Shown piece after piece: positions 9,535-20,103 of a stretch of 64,000 bases of DNA. The translations under genes and the position numbers were made by a program. The stretch comes from Phanerodontia chrysosporium (taxonomy: Eukaryota; Basidiomycota; Agaricomycetes; Polyporales; Phanerochaetaceae). The notes under the pieces were generated by a model that saw only the letters and a list, made by a program, of their open reading frames with translations, was not told the origin of the DNA and made no database searches. How positions within the stretch are numbered: the stretch's first letter is position 1; each line of letters starts with the position of its first letter. The stretch lies in assembly GCA_001910725.1 (NCBI GenBank), contig MJGA01000030.1, positions 233,501 through 297,500 of the forward strand. Direction: 5' to 3'.

Positions 9535-12500
9535 GACGTAGGGGGCATTTCTTCAGGTGATTCAGTGGCTAACGAATTCTTGACGCGTTGCAGATAGTCT
9601 CGGGCTCGATCCACCAGCTGCTGGGAAGCTGACCACTGGATCTGGGCGAGACCGATCTCATACTGCCGTTCATACGAGCGGCGGTCTGACTGCGGGTTTC
9701 TCCATACATCGCCAGATATGTACGTTCCGTTTCGTTCGTCTGCTTCTACTAGAGCTAATTGCCGTTGGAGCACCATTAGCAGATGCTCCTCGGCAAGCCG
9801 TCGAGCCAGCCTGAAACGCTCCGCGTTGGCGAGCTCCAGCTTGCCAAGGACACGGTCAAGAACGCGTGTCATTTGCTCGGCTTCGGGCAGTGTCAGGTAC
9901 GTTTGCTTCCGTGGCCGCTCTCCTTCGCTCCAATCGTGGAGCTGACCTCGTTTCATAGGTCTTACACATTCAGGTGGGCGAGAACGGGGTTCCCACGTCT
10001 GGCGGTGCCCTGGAACATATAGCGGCGGGCTTGACGGGCTGAGGTGCATTGCCTCATACTGTCGAGCCAGCTCATCTCCAGCTTCGACGCTAAAGACGTA
10101 GTCTGGCGGCTCCGGTAAGTCGTCTGTCCATTCTTCCAGTGGGGGCGGTTCTTCATCGTCACTAACCTCACTCTGTCTCGCCTCTTGCAGCTGTATCGGC
10201 CATGCTTCGGTGAGTATTGTTCCTAGTCGGCTCTTCTGTGGGTCCAACTTCTTACCCACGAGTTCGGTCCATTTGGGGATGGTAGGTACGTTATTCTGCT
10301 TCTCAGTTCCTCGATCTTCTTGAATAACCTCCTCTGTAGGCATGACCAGTTGCGTTCTGGCTTCATGTCGTCGGGATAAGGCGTCTGCTCGTGCGCAGGC
10401 TTCAGCGAGACCCCACGAAGTTTCCATATCATGGACCATGGTGAGTATTTCGCGCTGCTCGTGAATCGCGTTTTCTAATCTCGTCAAGCGGGCAGAAATT
10501 TCCTTGTTCTCGGTTTCGTAGTTACAGGCGGTTGGTTCTTCGTATGCGGAGTCGTTGGTATGTAGTATTGCCTTGCAGCTGGAGATCAGTCCTCCACAGA
10601 ATCCACTGATCTTCTGCCACCAGCAGACGAAAGGGCCACCGCCTTCGGGAAAATGGCTGTCTTCATTCAGCAGCATTAACCCTCCGGGCATGGTAAGCGG
10701 TTCGTCTTCATCGGTGTCTTCCAGATTGCTGACTCTGCTTGACATCTCCTCTTCGGACTCCAGTTCTTCCTCGCAGGTGTAGTATACTTCAGGCTCAGTT
10801 ACTCCCTGGATTCCACTATCGCCTTCATATCCGTGTTCCTTGTCAGGCTGGATATTTCCTGTAGCATTCGTAGTATTTGTAGTGTTTATCTGGCTGTGTT
10901 CCTCTTGCGCCAGGACTGCGATTGCAAGCTTCTCTAGTTCCTCAACTAGTATTGATTCTGGCTCTTGCACATTGGGCTGTTCCAGGGCTTGGTGCGGGGT
11001 TTTTCTGGTCACAAGCCGCTCAGGCTCCTCTGAATGTGCTTGTAGGACCGACTCCGAGTGGTGCTCTGTTCGCCGACGCTTTCTGGTAGACTCGGTTATG
11101 AAATGCATAGCATTTTCACGGCGTAGAGGACGACCATGTGTTCTGGTTACGACTGGGGTGCTTCCATCTTGGACCGTGCCAGCATAGACCTCCAGTTGCC
11201 GAGCCACTTGTCGAGTACGTGCATCTTCCAGCTCATTAACTTGAGGATTAACACAAGCTTGTACTGACGCTGTAGATCGAGCAATGTATTCTGCGATTTC
11301 TGGGTCCATAGTTGGATCAGGCGTGACAAGTATTTCATAATTAACTTGTAAGGTCTTGTCCTTGAATTGCAGGTAGGTTCCATCAATACGTTCATCGATG
11401 CTGATGTAGTTGCCTCGTTGCCAAGGGCGTCCCAAGAGCAAGTCGAAAGGGGCCTTATTTCCAATGTACACATTGGCGTAGGTCAATACTGACCCACACG
11501 TGAGTGGTACATCAGCAACAAAGCCACTGAGGACTCCTTCCCCTCCATTGGCATCTCCCATGAGGATTTTCTTGGTTACGTCCATCGGTCGGCTGAGGCA
11601 GTTTAGCCATGCCTTGCGATGAGCAATGTTCAGCTGAGATCCAGTGTCGATGATGGCCAGGATGGGAATACCATCACATTCCATGCGTAACTTGATCAGT
11701 TGTCCGCGTGTGCGGGGCATAAAGGCTGCAGCGTAAGATTGCGGATCTAGTTCACTGGCTACTGCTAGCTTGGCAGAGGCTGAAGTGCGTGACTCCACAG
11801 GTTTCAGTGACTTGGGCTTGATTACTTCTTGCACCTGGTGGCTGACTTCCTTTGATACTGCCAGTAGTTCGCCCACAGCCATTGTTACAGGGGTGTTCAG
11901 CACTTTGTCCAATACTGAACGGGGGTTTACTTGTTTCTGCAACTCTGACTGTCGTGGAAATCGCTGCTCGTTAGGCGACGTCTCCTTCATAGTTATGTCT
12001 TGAGTGGCTGACTTCTTGGCTTTGCCCTTGTCTTCTTTCTTCGTCATTGCTCCTTGAGGGTCTTCCTGAAAGGCCTGATTATCTTGCGGATTGAACATTG
12101 GTGGGTGAACGTCAACAGGATGGGTTGGTTTAGGTTCTGACGCCTGCTTCTTGGGTATAACAGGCTCTGGAACTCTAGGCTCGAGGACATTTTCTTTGTC
12201 CTTACGCATGGACTTGCGTTGTGGAACCCATACCCCGTCAAACCTTTCCTTGCGAGCTTGCTGAGTAGACTTTTCAGATCTGATGGCAGGGTACATAACC
12301 GGTGGGCATAAGTCTTCATTGTCTGAACTGTCGCATGAGGTATTATCTTCATCGTCTGAGCTATACACATGACGGGTGGTGTAAACTTCGCGTGACGCTG
12401 AAGAGCTTGGTTCATCGGGTACTGAGATATAATGGCTGGTCGAGGCCATTATACGTTTGACAGCTGTGGCGATAGGTTCATCTAATGATTGACGGAAGAT

Positions 12501-13853
12501 GCGAGCTCCATTGGTAAAGATGTATCGTCCACGTGCATCACTTTGGATTATGCCTTTCTTTACCAGGTCTTGAAGTGCAGGGCACTGTGTCATGGTATGT
12601 CCAGCTTCTCCGCAGCCGTAACATTTACCATTGTTTCGAGGAGGTGGAAGACCGTCTACAGATCGCGCCATGTGCGGAGGAGTGTCCCGTCCAGGGTAAC
12701 GACCGGTAGGCCCTTGCTTTTCCTTCTGCTCCTTCGGGGTAGGAATAATATCACGTATAGCTGGATTACGGGTGTAGGCCTTGAAATATGTTGCAGCGTA
12801 TCGTGCATCATCAACAAACATCTTGCCTAGTTGTTCCACAAGACGGTCCAGCTCTGGGTCTTCGCTTTTCTTGGAGGACTTCCTGGAAGAATGACGAGTC
12901 GAGCGAGGTGGAGCATCTGAGTCTGAGTCAGATTCCTGCTCAAGTCCCCGATCAAAGCTGACGCGCTTGCGGCTGGTAACTCGCTTCTTCAGGCTCTTGC
13001 TATGCTTCTTTCGCGATTGTGACTCGCGTTCTTCTTCTTCAGAACTATTTGACAAGTCCGATTCACTATCGCTGTCTGAGCTATCCTCGTTATCGCTTTC
13101 TTCATCTGAGCTAAATCGCTCAGTGTCAAAGCGATCTCGCTTGAGGATACTTTCAGCAGCCTTATAGACGTCTTCAATTTCGAAGGGATCTTCCAGGTCA
13201 TGGTTTGGCTTTTGGGCCATGATCCTGGCTTCGAGGAGGTTGCGGAGGTTATGAGGAATTCCCATCCATAGATAGGTCTTGTAGTCTCTTTCTTGGATCT
13301 TGTTCTTCCTCATCAACCAACCTGCGATTCGTATGTACCCTCTGGTGTACCTCCACCAATGGGCAAGGTTCTTGATCTTCTTCTTTTCTGCCTTCTTGAT
13401 GTATTGAGCTAGATCTGCGTGCTTAAATCTGCGCTTATCCCGCTCAGCTTCATAGTACTTGCGGAAGTCTTGTACGAACACTGTCCAGTTCTTTACTTCA
13501 TAACTATGAAGTCCCTCCAAAGTCTCCTTGACTGTGCGAGAGCAATACTGGACCAGGTTCTCAATCTTCTCTGTGTCATTCGTGACATGATACTTGGTGC
13601 ATAGGCGTTGATAGAAGTAAAGGAAAGGTTCCACGTCTGAGTGCCTTCCTTTGAACTTCTTAGGAGCTCCCTTCGCTCCTGGTAGAGGTAGGTCGATGGC
13701 AGATAACGGCTGAGTCATGACTGTGTGAGTAGGTGCTTGAACAGGTGATGATGGTGATGGGGGTGATGACAATGACGATGATGAGGTGGAAGTATAACTT
13801 GGGGCGATAGATGATACGTCAGATAGACTTGGTGTGCTCAGGTCTTGTGACAT
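9489..13853 (-). CDS. gag: Gypsy element 1 Gag-protease with a long unassigned C-terminal region
   Basis: The first ATG of the frame (13853) is used, giving about 1,454 residues. After a Ser-rich N-terminus a Gag capsid region spans about residues 55-230 (FKGRHSDVEPFLYFYQRLC onward). A highly acidic/basic low-complexity linker follows. A CCHC zinc knuckle, CYGCGEAGHTMTQC, sits near residue 410 (DNA about 12628-12590). A retropepsin with active site IIDTGSQLN lies near residue 733 (about 11655). Some 600 further residues to the stop are acidic and charged, with no domain I recognise. The product packages element RNA and cleaves polyproteins. Protease sitting in the gag frame rather than in pol is notable. 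The frame is intact. Confidence 0.9.
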   Translation of the reverse strand: MSQDLSTPSLSDVSSIAPSYTSTSSSSLSSPPSPSSPVQAPTHTVMTQPLSAIDLPLPGAKGAPKKFKGRHSDVEPFLYFYQRLCTKYHVTNDTEKIENLVQYCSRTVKETLEGLHSYEVKNWTVFVQDFRKYYEAERDKRRFKHADLAQYIKKAEKKKIKNLAHWWRYTRGYIRIAGWLMRKNKIQERDYKTYLWMGIPHNLRNLLEARIMAQKPNHDLEDPFEIEDVYKAAESILKRDRFDTERFSSDEESDNEDSSDSDSESDLSNSSEEEERESQSRKKHSKSLKKRVTSRKRVSFDRGLEQESDSDSDAPPRSTRHSSRKSSKKSEDPELDRLVEQLGKMFVDDARYAATYFKAYTRNPAIRDIIPTPKEQKEKQGPTGRYPGRDTPPHMARSVDGLPPPRNNGKCYGCGEAGHTMTQCPALQDLVKKGIIQSDARGRYIFTNGARIFRQSLDEPIATAVKRIMASTSHYISVPDEPSSSASREVYTTRHVYSSDDEDNTSCDSSDNEDLCPPVMYPAIRSEKSTQQARKERFDGVWVPQRKSMRKDKENVLEPRVPEPVIPKKQASEPKPTHPVDVHPPMFNPQDNQAFQEDPQGAMTKKEDKGKAKKSATQDITMKETSPNEQRFPRQSELQKQVNPRSVLDKVLNTPVTMAVGELLAVSKEVSHQVQEVIKPKSLKPVESRTSASAKLAVASELDPQSYAAAFMPRTRGQLIKLRMECDGIPILAIIDTGSQLNIAHRKAWLNCLSRPMDVTKKILMGDANGGEGVLSGFVADVPLTCGSVLTYANVYIGNKAPFDLLLGRPWQRGNYISIDERIDGTYLQFKDKTLQVNYEILVTPDPTMDPEIAEYIARSTASVQACVNPQVNELEDARTRQVARQLEVYAGTVQDGSTPVVTRTHGRPLRRENAMHFITESTRKRRRTEHHSESVLQAHSEEPERLVTRKTPHQALEQPNVQEPESILVEELEKLAIAVLAQEEHSQINTTNTTNATGNIQPDKEHGYEGDSGIQGVTEPEVYYTCEEELESEEEMSSRVSNLEDTDEDEPLTMPGGLMLLNEDSHFPEGGGPFVCWWQKISGFCGGLISSCKAILHTNDSAYEEPTACNYETENKEISARLTRLENAIHEQREILTMVHDMETSWGLAEACARADALSRRHEARTQLVMPTEEVIQEDRGTEKQNNVPTIPKWTELVGKKLDPQKSRLGTILTEAWPIQLQEARQSEVSDDEEPPPLEEWTDDLPEPPDYVFSVEAGDELARQYEAMHLSPSSPPLYVPGHRQTWEPRSRPPECVRPMKRGQLHDWSEGERPRKQTYLTLPEAEQMTRVLDRVLGKLELANAERFRLARRLAEEHLLMVLQRQLALVEADERNGTYISGDVWRNPQSDRRSYERQYEIGLAQIQWSASQQLVDRARDYLQRVKNSLATESPEEMPPTSWRSQTMKEPTYLEP

Positions 13854-13888
13854 ATACAGCAAATTGTGCCGCTACTGGGTTATTTCCC

Positions 13889-13906
13889 CCCTCGCGGTGG
13901 GCTCCA
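13889..13906 (-). promoter_or_regulatory. Probable tRNA primer-binding site of gypsy element 1
   Basis: Two bases inside the 5' LTR the minus strand reads TGGAGCCCACCGCGAGGG. Starting with TGG it fits a site complementary to a tRNA 3' CCA end. I could not name the tRNA. Confidence 0.5.
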
Positions 13907-13908
13907 GA

Positions 13909-14955
13909 TGACGCGATCAGGGACGGATACTCTATGTGAAAGAGCGGCCGTTTGCCGAGTTCCCTGGACCAGTCGTTAGGTCGAGAGTTCCCGGGTGTTC
14001 GTGGGGAGAAGTGTAAAGTAGCGGGATCTTGGTGGAGAGGGTGATGAAGAGGATGTATATGGGCGTAGATGAGGAAGGGGGCTGGTGAGTGTGACGATGT
14101 ATCAGGACGAGTTTCCTTATGCCGGTGTATAACCTTGAACAAAGATCTAGTATTACTTGGATAGAAGTGTATACTAGATACAACAGGGAGGGTACAAGAT
14201 AGTGTCTACAGCGTTAGACACTAGCCTGCAAATAGTCTTTTCGCTCGTGAGGCTACTAAGACCAAAGGCGTGCTTGACTTCGTAACGTGACTTGACTTTG
14301 ACTTGACTTGACTTGACTTGACTTGACTTTAACTTGACGGCGTAAGCCTGTAGACGGGTTCTACAAGACTTGAATACTCACTGGATACCGGGTGTATCAC
14401 AATGAGGAAGCAGACCAGGCAGGCGTAAGATGCGGGGCAAGGTAGGCTTCTTTTATTGCTATCTACAGCAGGGGTATTTATACTAGTCTGAAAGTATTGC
14501 AAATTCCTCTGAAAGCCTTACACATCACGACAGATGGACTGTGTCATTGATTTGTAAGATCAGAAGTTACGCTCTGTAATGACGACGTCGTGATTGGTGA
14601 TAGCGATGTCATGCTTTGTAATGACGATGTCGTGCACTTGAAATGAATAGGCCTTGCATCGTAATTGACCAGGCTGGCCTAGGCATTTGTGTAAGAGGTT
14701 TCAGCAGGGGTTTTGCAGATGCTGTGATGCAATAGTTAGTGAAATTATGATATTCTGGAAGGGCAGACAGCGAAATGGGGCGAGTATGAGAGGAGGAGTG
14801 GCGTGTGGGCGCTAGGATCATGCCAAATAGGGTAGTGCTGGCCATATAGAGGTATTGAGTAGGCCTGAATAGATGTAAGAGTGCAGGGTACCGGTCTCTT
14901 CTATTCTTCGCCCTATTTCTCATGTTCTTGTGCCAAACAGGTTTGGCGCAGGACA
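13909..14955 (-). repeat. 5' LTR of gypsy element 1
   Basis: 1,047 bp, paired with 874-1920 with no visible difference. It is the promoter-bearing LTR for the minus-strand element. GCGG follows its outer end at 14956-14959. Confidence 0.95.
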
Positions 14956-15163
14956 GCGGCATATGTTCTGTTTCCGTGACACTATGGAGGCCGCTCCTGC
15001 GGGTGAGTGGCGTTGCAGTTGCTCTGCCGGTACTCATCGTTTGGGACGCTACGCGCCACAAACAGGGCCGTGCGTACCACCGCTCGGGGGCGCTGCATCA
15101 CCAACATAATGCCACATCGCTCGAGTCAGTTTCCTCATGACATTTCAATGGAACAGACAGCCC

Positions 15164-16091
15164 TGTTGCGGAGCAGGGGCTCAACGCTGTACGAGGGAGG
15201 GCGAATGAGGAGGTCGATGACAAGGCGCAGCAGAGCGGGTCACGCGGCGACGAACAAACTTACGCAGCTGTCTGTCCGTATTGACCAAGGTAATATTAGT
15301 GCTTGTAACTACAATACAATCTGGGGCTTACCTGTCTGTATTGACCAAGAGGTCGAGATGATGGACAGGAGCGAGAGATGCTACCTATATATACTACGAG
15401 AGTTCAGGGCAGGCTGTACGGTTACATAAGCTGATGGGCAGTGCTCAGCACAGCCGGCGAGATGTAAGCCTGCTCCGAGCAGACTTCCCCTTTTCAGTGT
15501 ATTATGTAATACTCAGACCCTTGTCGATGCCGCCTTCACTCTCGCACCTCTCCTTAGACTACGACCACCCACTTGTACACATACATACTCAACGCCTGTG
15601 CACGCTTAGGCAATACAGCGCGGTCCAAATAGTTCGTCTGACCGCGCGCGCGCACCCAGTGTTCTCTGCTCGGCCAGCAGGGTTCCACGAGACTGCGACG
15701 CGGGCTGCGCGGCGAGGCTATACCGGGGCTGTGTCATGAGGCTGCGTCAGCTGGCAGTGTTCCGAGGCTGCAGCGGGCCGAGGCTGTGTCAACAGGATGA
15801 CAGCTCGGGGTGTCTCGGTGAGAGGAGTCATCAGGGATGACAGTGCCTCCTCGGCGATCCGGGGGACCGATTGCAAGGCAGACCGGTGATCCGGGCAGTG
15901 TCTGAGCGCGCAGCGGGATGTGCTGCCGTCTAGGGGTGATGCGCCATCAGGGCGCTGGCACTGAATGGCCAGGTGCTGAGTGTGGGCGGCTAGGACTCCA
16001 GACGGCGCGAGGGCTGCTCGCCCGTTGGATTAATCGAGGAAAATGGCCAAAAATCGGCGAAAAATAGGGCGACACCGTCACATCCATGACA
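15164..16091 (-). repeat. Solo LTR, family A (copy A1), with an extra segment
   Basis: Family A LTRs read TGTCACGGATGTGACGG at the U3 end and end CTCCGCGACA. This copy is on the minus strand and flanked by the 5-bp duplication AGCCC (15159-15163 and 16092-16096), proving insertion as a unit. At 928 bp it is about 230 bp longer than the 690-bp norm because of an extra segment at about 15475-15690. No internal retroelement sequence is present, so it is a solo LTR. Confidence 0.9.
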
Positions 16092-16477
16092 AGCCCCAGC
16101 TCTTCTCTCCTGGTGCGCAAGTGTCTACAGCCCAAGAGCTGAGCGTGCCCATGGCATCCGAGTACTCGTGCGCCAGCTGCTTTGTGCAACGCCACAACGA
16201 CCACGTCCGCATCTGGCATACAGTGCGTCAGCGGTATGTGCGTTCCTATGAAGTGCTATGCGTCACCATCTCGCCGAGGCGTGTGCTGCTGAGGACGATG
16301 TAGAGACGGACATGCGTTACCAAGTGCTACAGATATCCTGCGTCGTTTGCAGCACTGAGTGGGGGTATAAGAGCTCAAGTCGCATGTCGTGCTCTCCTCA
16401 CTTCAGTAGCTCTCGGAGCTTCAGTTACCTTGAACACCACACTACCCTTCTCCATCCTACAAAGCCAGTGTTTTTCA
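16092..16477. other. Intergenic DNA and presumed promoter of the truncated gene
   Basis: No supported gene. TATAAGAG at 16366-16373 lies about 110 bp before the ATG of the truncated gene and is the best TATA-box candidate. Confidence 0.4.
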
Positions 16478-16723
16478 ATGGCCACCGATCAAGAAGTAAA
16501 GGAGGAACAAATTCGAGAGTTGGTATGTGACTTTCACCAGAACATGACAGTGTAGCATTTATTTTCCACTCTGTTTCAGCTGTGGGTCAATCAGAGACTG
16601 CGTCGAGAGCTGCAGCGTTTCGAGTGGTCAAGACTGGGGCTCGCAGACATGAAAGAGTGCATCATGCAGATCAGGGTGACGCCCTGGGCATCGCGCAATG
16701 GGTTCAGAAACAACAAGCCTGTC
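16478..16723 (+). pseudogene. Host gene fragment cut off by a copia LTR (unrecognised)
   Basis: Exon 1 (16478-16522) starts with ATG and encodes a charged 15-residue N-terminus. A good intron follows (GTATGT donor at 16523, TTTCAG acceptor ending 16579). Exon 2 continues in frame (LWVNQRLRRELQRFEWSRLG...) until it runs into the LTR at 16724, whose first bases TGTTGA supply a stop. With an upstream TATA box this looks like the 5' end of a host gene of unknown function truncated by the copia insertion or by later recombination. Nothing recognisable as the missing 3' part was found beyond the other LTR. Confidence 0.45.
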
Positions 16724-17093
16724 TGTTGATGAGCGGACATGAGGCCGATGCGCAACATGCGCAGGTGGGCAGGCACGCGCCTGTTAGACCCCTGACACCA
16801 TGGACCCAAAAGACTCTGTGCCATGTGCGCACGCTGCCCCGCACCTCCTGCACGGTAGACACGTTCCACCGTGCCACTCTTACGTGAGTTCGCTGCTCTA
16901 GACAGCGAGCGAATATTCTAGGTAATTTACATCATTTTCTGTAGCTTTCCTAGACATGTATGTAGCTAGAGTATAAATACAGGGTCGAGGATGCTGTCCC
17001 CGTCGTTCTCGTCTGTTCACCCGTCTTATATCTGCACGAACAAGTCTATTGACTTCTTTATTCTACTACAAGTAAGTCTATATAATTTTAACA
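16724..17093 (+). repeat. 5' LTR of the copia element
   Basis: 370 bp, TG...CA ends. TATAAATA near 16972 is a likely TATA box. It is diverged from the 3' LTR at 22493-22861. Confidence 0.9.
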
Positions 17094-17105
17094 GGTTATG
17101 AGCCC
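17094..17105 (+). promoter_or_regulatory. Copia primer-binding site matching the initiator tRNA-Met anticodon region
   Basis: GGTTATGAGCCC directly abuts the LTR. Its complement GGGCTCATAACC is the conserved anticodon stem-loop of eukaryotic initiator tRNA-Met. This indicates half-tRNA priming as known for Drosophila copia. Confidence 0.75.
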
Positions 17106-17165
17106 TGACTGTGGGCTCGCCTTCTGGCTCTGCACTGACCTTGCCACCCAGGCCTAGACTACCCC

Positions 17166-17937
17166 ATGACCGCCAGCGCGAATAGCGGCTCTGACTCCTT
17201 GTCAATTTCAGCATCCGTCCGGATTAAACCCCTTCAGGGCAGCGAGAATATTGCGCCCTGGAAGGTGAAGATCATGGATATCCTCACGGGCCTAGGGCTT
17301 GAGGATACCATCACTTCGGATCTGCTGCCGGCACCCGAAGATGCAGACACGGTGACGCAAAATCAGTACGAGAGGACTAAGGCTGATTTCAAGTGCTGTA
17401 GCCTTCAGGCACTGAGTCATATCTGCCTTCGCATGTCGGACGCTGTACTTGTGTATATCAGTGTGGCCACCACCGCCAAGGAGGTCTGGGATACCCTGAT
17501 GCAGACACTACAGCCTAGCGGCATGTATTCGTACATCTTAGTGTATCGTAAATTCTACCAGATGTGTTGTCCCAACGGAGGGGACATTCCCGAGCACCTA
17601 GGGCAGATGTGCAAGCTGTGGTTTGAGATCTACATGATCGCAGGCACGGCTCGCATCAGTGATACAGAATTTGTGTTTGCACTGCTGATCTCATTGCCTG
17701 ATTCATGGGATCAATTCATTCAGGCTATTGATGCCACCACAGATAATCTCACTAGCACCAAGGTGATCACGCGGATCCTTCAAAAGGACAAGCACTAGAA
17801 AGAATGCAAGGGCGTGAAAGGTGACAGTGCATTGCTGGCTAAGAAGGTTTGGCCTCACTGCCACAACTGTGGCAAGCAGGGGCACCTCAAAAAGGACTGC
17901 TGGGCATCAGAGGGAGGTGCAGCAGACAAGCCGAAGG
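17166..17937 (+). pseudogene. Copia Gag (UBN2-type) with zinc knuckle, broken
   Basis: The frame opens at ATG 17166 and encodes a copia-type Gag (ENIAPWKVKIMDIL near the N-terminus, TAKEVWDTL, SLPDSWDQF). An in-frame TAG at 17796 interrupts it. The same frame continues to a CCHC knuckle, CHNCGKQGHLKKDC (about 17860-17901). Family A LTR A2 then interrupts the linker at 17938. In the live element Gag would form the particle. This copy is dead. Confidence 0.8.
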
Positions 17938-18567
17938 TGTCGCGGAGCGAAGGCTCAACGCTTCACAAGGGAGGACAGATGGGGAGGTCGACGACGAGGC
18001 GCGGCGGAGCGAGTCACGCAGCGACGAACACACTTGTTCAGCTGTCCGTATTGACCAAGTTAACATTGAAACAGTAACTAATACATACGACGGCTTACCT
18101 GTCCGTATTGACCAAGAGGTCGAGATGACGGACAGGAGCGAGGAGTGCTACCCTTATATACTACAGAGTGTTTAGGGCAGGCTGTACGATTACCTAAGCT
18201 GATGGGCAGTGCTCAGCATAGCCAGCGAGGCTGCGACGCGGGCTGCGCGGCGAGGCTGTGCGGGGCTATGTTACGAGGCTGTGTCAGCTGGCAGTGTTCG
18301 GGGCTGTGTCGGGCCGAGGCTGTGTCATCAGGCTGATCAGCTCGGCGTGTCTCGGCGAGGGGAGTCATCAGAAATGACAGTGCCTCCTCGGCGATCCGGG
18401 GAACCGGTTGCAGGGCAGACCGGTGATCCGGGCAGTGTCTGAGCGCGCAGCGGGATGCGCTGGCGTCTAGGGGTGATGCGCCATCAGGGCGCTGGCGCCG
18501 TTGGATTAATCGAGGAAAATAGCCAAAAATCGGCGAAAAATAGGGCAGCACCATCACATCCGTGACA
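17938..18567 (-). repeat. Solo LTR, family A (copy A2), inside copia
   Basis: 630 bp, minus orientation, flanked by the duplication GAAGG (17933-17937 and 18568-18572). It separates the copia knuckle from the downstream linker. Confidence 0.92.
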
Positions 18568-19660
18568 GAAGGCCCATGACACTGTGGCCAAGACCTCGGC
18601 CAATCTGAGTGATCCGAGCACCCAAAAGTCATCAGCGGCTGAGGGTTCAGGGGAAGTGCCGAATGACAAGCTGGCTCAGCCAAAGGCACCCACTGGTGTG
18701 CGGCCTCCTCCACGTGAGGCAAGCACACATTTGCATTCGAAACCTCCCATAGATTACTTGCGAATGCACAATCTGCAGGTCCGAGGGCCGCAGCAACCTA
18801 AGAGCACCAAGGAGAACGCACCGGCAGATGCCGCAGCTGAGCCTAATGTGAGCTCAGATAGCGATGATGTCATTGAGTATGCATACCTTGGAGCTGATCT
18901 GGCCGAGAATAATCCCCGATCGTATCGAGATGCGCTCAAGTGCCCAGACACCACGTGATGGCAAGAGGCCATGCAGTGCGAATACAACCAGTTAACCAAG
19001 CTGGGGTGCTGGGACTTGATGGACCTACCTGCCAGGTGTAAGGCCATAGGCTGTAAGTGGGTCTATCACATTAAACACATTTTGTTGGGTGTGATCGTCA
19101 ATACAAGGCCAGGCTTATGGCACAAGGGTTCTCGCAGGTACCAGATGTCGACTACGATGAAACCTACACACTGGTGATGCGGCCTGAGTTGCTACACATT
19201 CTCGTGGCTATTGCCGTCATCCTTAATCTCGAATGGGATATTGAGAACACCGTTGGGGCATACCTCAATAGTCAATTAAAGCTTACTATTTACATGAGGT
19301 AGCCCGAAGGCTTTGACGATGGCTCTGGACGCGTTTGCAAGCTCAATCTTGCGCTATACAGCCTGAAGCAGTCCAGATGTGAGTGAAACCCCATTTTGGA
19401 TGAGTTCCTGCACAGAATCAGTTTTTGGGCATCTAGCGTAGATTTTTGCATATACCTCCAGATCAACGAGGGATCCCCAACCTTTTTAGCTGTCCATGTC
19501 GGCGATTTCTCCCTGTTTGCCAAAACGAGAGAAATTATTGACAAACTTGAGGGGGAACTCAGTTTGAGGTTTGAAATGACCAACCTCGGACAAGTCTGGC
19601 AAATCCTCGGCTATGAGGTCATACACGAATGCGACCATAGGATGCTGATGCTCAGGCAGG

Positions 19661-20004
19661 TCGCTGGAACCCAGCCACGACGTGCGGTCAAGAACACTAA
19701 GTTCAAACACAAAAGAACGGGAACAAGGTATATTCTTTGTTCCGAGATGGTAGAAGTCAGAACTACTATAGAGAATACATGAAATGTGTATGCATACCTT
19801 TGTTCCGAGATGGTAGAAGTGAGAAACGAAGGAGGGGGTGTGTGGCCTCTAAGGCAGGTGTGCGTGAAGCACTGGGAATGTCCGAGCCAAGTGTCCAAAA
19901 GCAGAAGGGCACCCACCTGGTGGCACACCCATACTAATAAGGAAGGTGAGAAGAATGAGAGGGAGAGTCCATTTTGGAGAGGGAAAAGATCCATGTGCGT
20001 AACT
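19661..20004. mobile_element. Small 344-bp insertion in copia RT, type unknown
   Basis: The RT reading breaks after DHRMLMLRQ and resumes with AYIRKVLDQFNMADSNPVS. The intervening DNA is flanked by GCAGG on both sides (19656-19660 and 20005-20009). It contains two copies about 64 bp apart of a 21-bp motif beginning TTTGTTCCGAGATGG (near 19736 and 19800) and lacks TG...CA ends. It could be a short non-autonomous transposon, but it matches nothing I recognise. Confidence 0.5.
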
Positions 20005-20103
20005 GCAGGGTTACAGCTGCCTACATCAGGAAGGTCCTAGATCAGTTCAATATGGCTGATAGCAACCCCGTGTCCATGCCTATGAACTCTAACATGCAGC
20101 TGC

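Larger units (their letters stand above)
874..14955 (-). mobile_element. Full-length, apparently young Ty3/gypsy LTR retrotransposon (14.1 kb)
   Basis: Two 1,047-bp direct repeats (874-1920 and 13909-14955) bound the element. I compared them by eye and found no difference. Read on the minus strand they begin TGTCC and end GTCA, the usual TG...CA ends. GCGG precedes the left LTR and follows the right one, giving a 4-bp target duplication. The interior carries, in transcription order, gag-protease, ORFs X1 and X2, and pol (RT, RNase H, integrase). All four frames are long and open. Domain order RT-RNase H-integrase places it in Ty3/gypsy; there is no chromodomain. At 14 kb it is far longer than typical 5-7 kb fungal gypsy elements because of X1, X2 and long unassigned segments. 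Matching LTRs and intact frames imply recent insertion. Confidence 0.95.

Noticed and set aside
17821..18442. Recurring 60-100 codon open frames with the same peptides (CLGQAVRLPKLMGSAQHS and similar) in several places
   Set aside because: They are translations of family A LTR copies on both strands, broken differently in each copy, and not a protein family.
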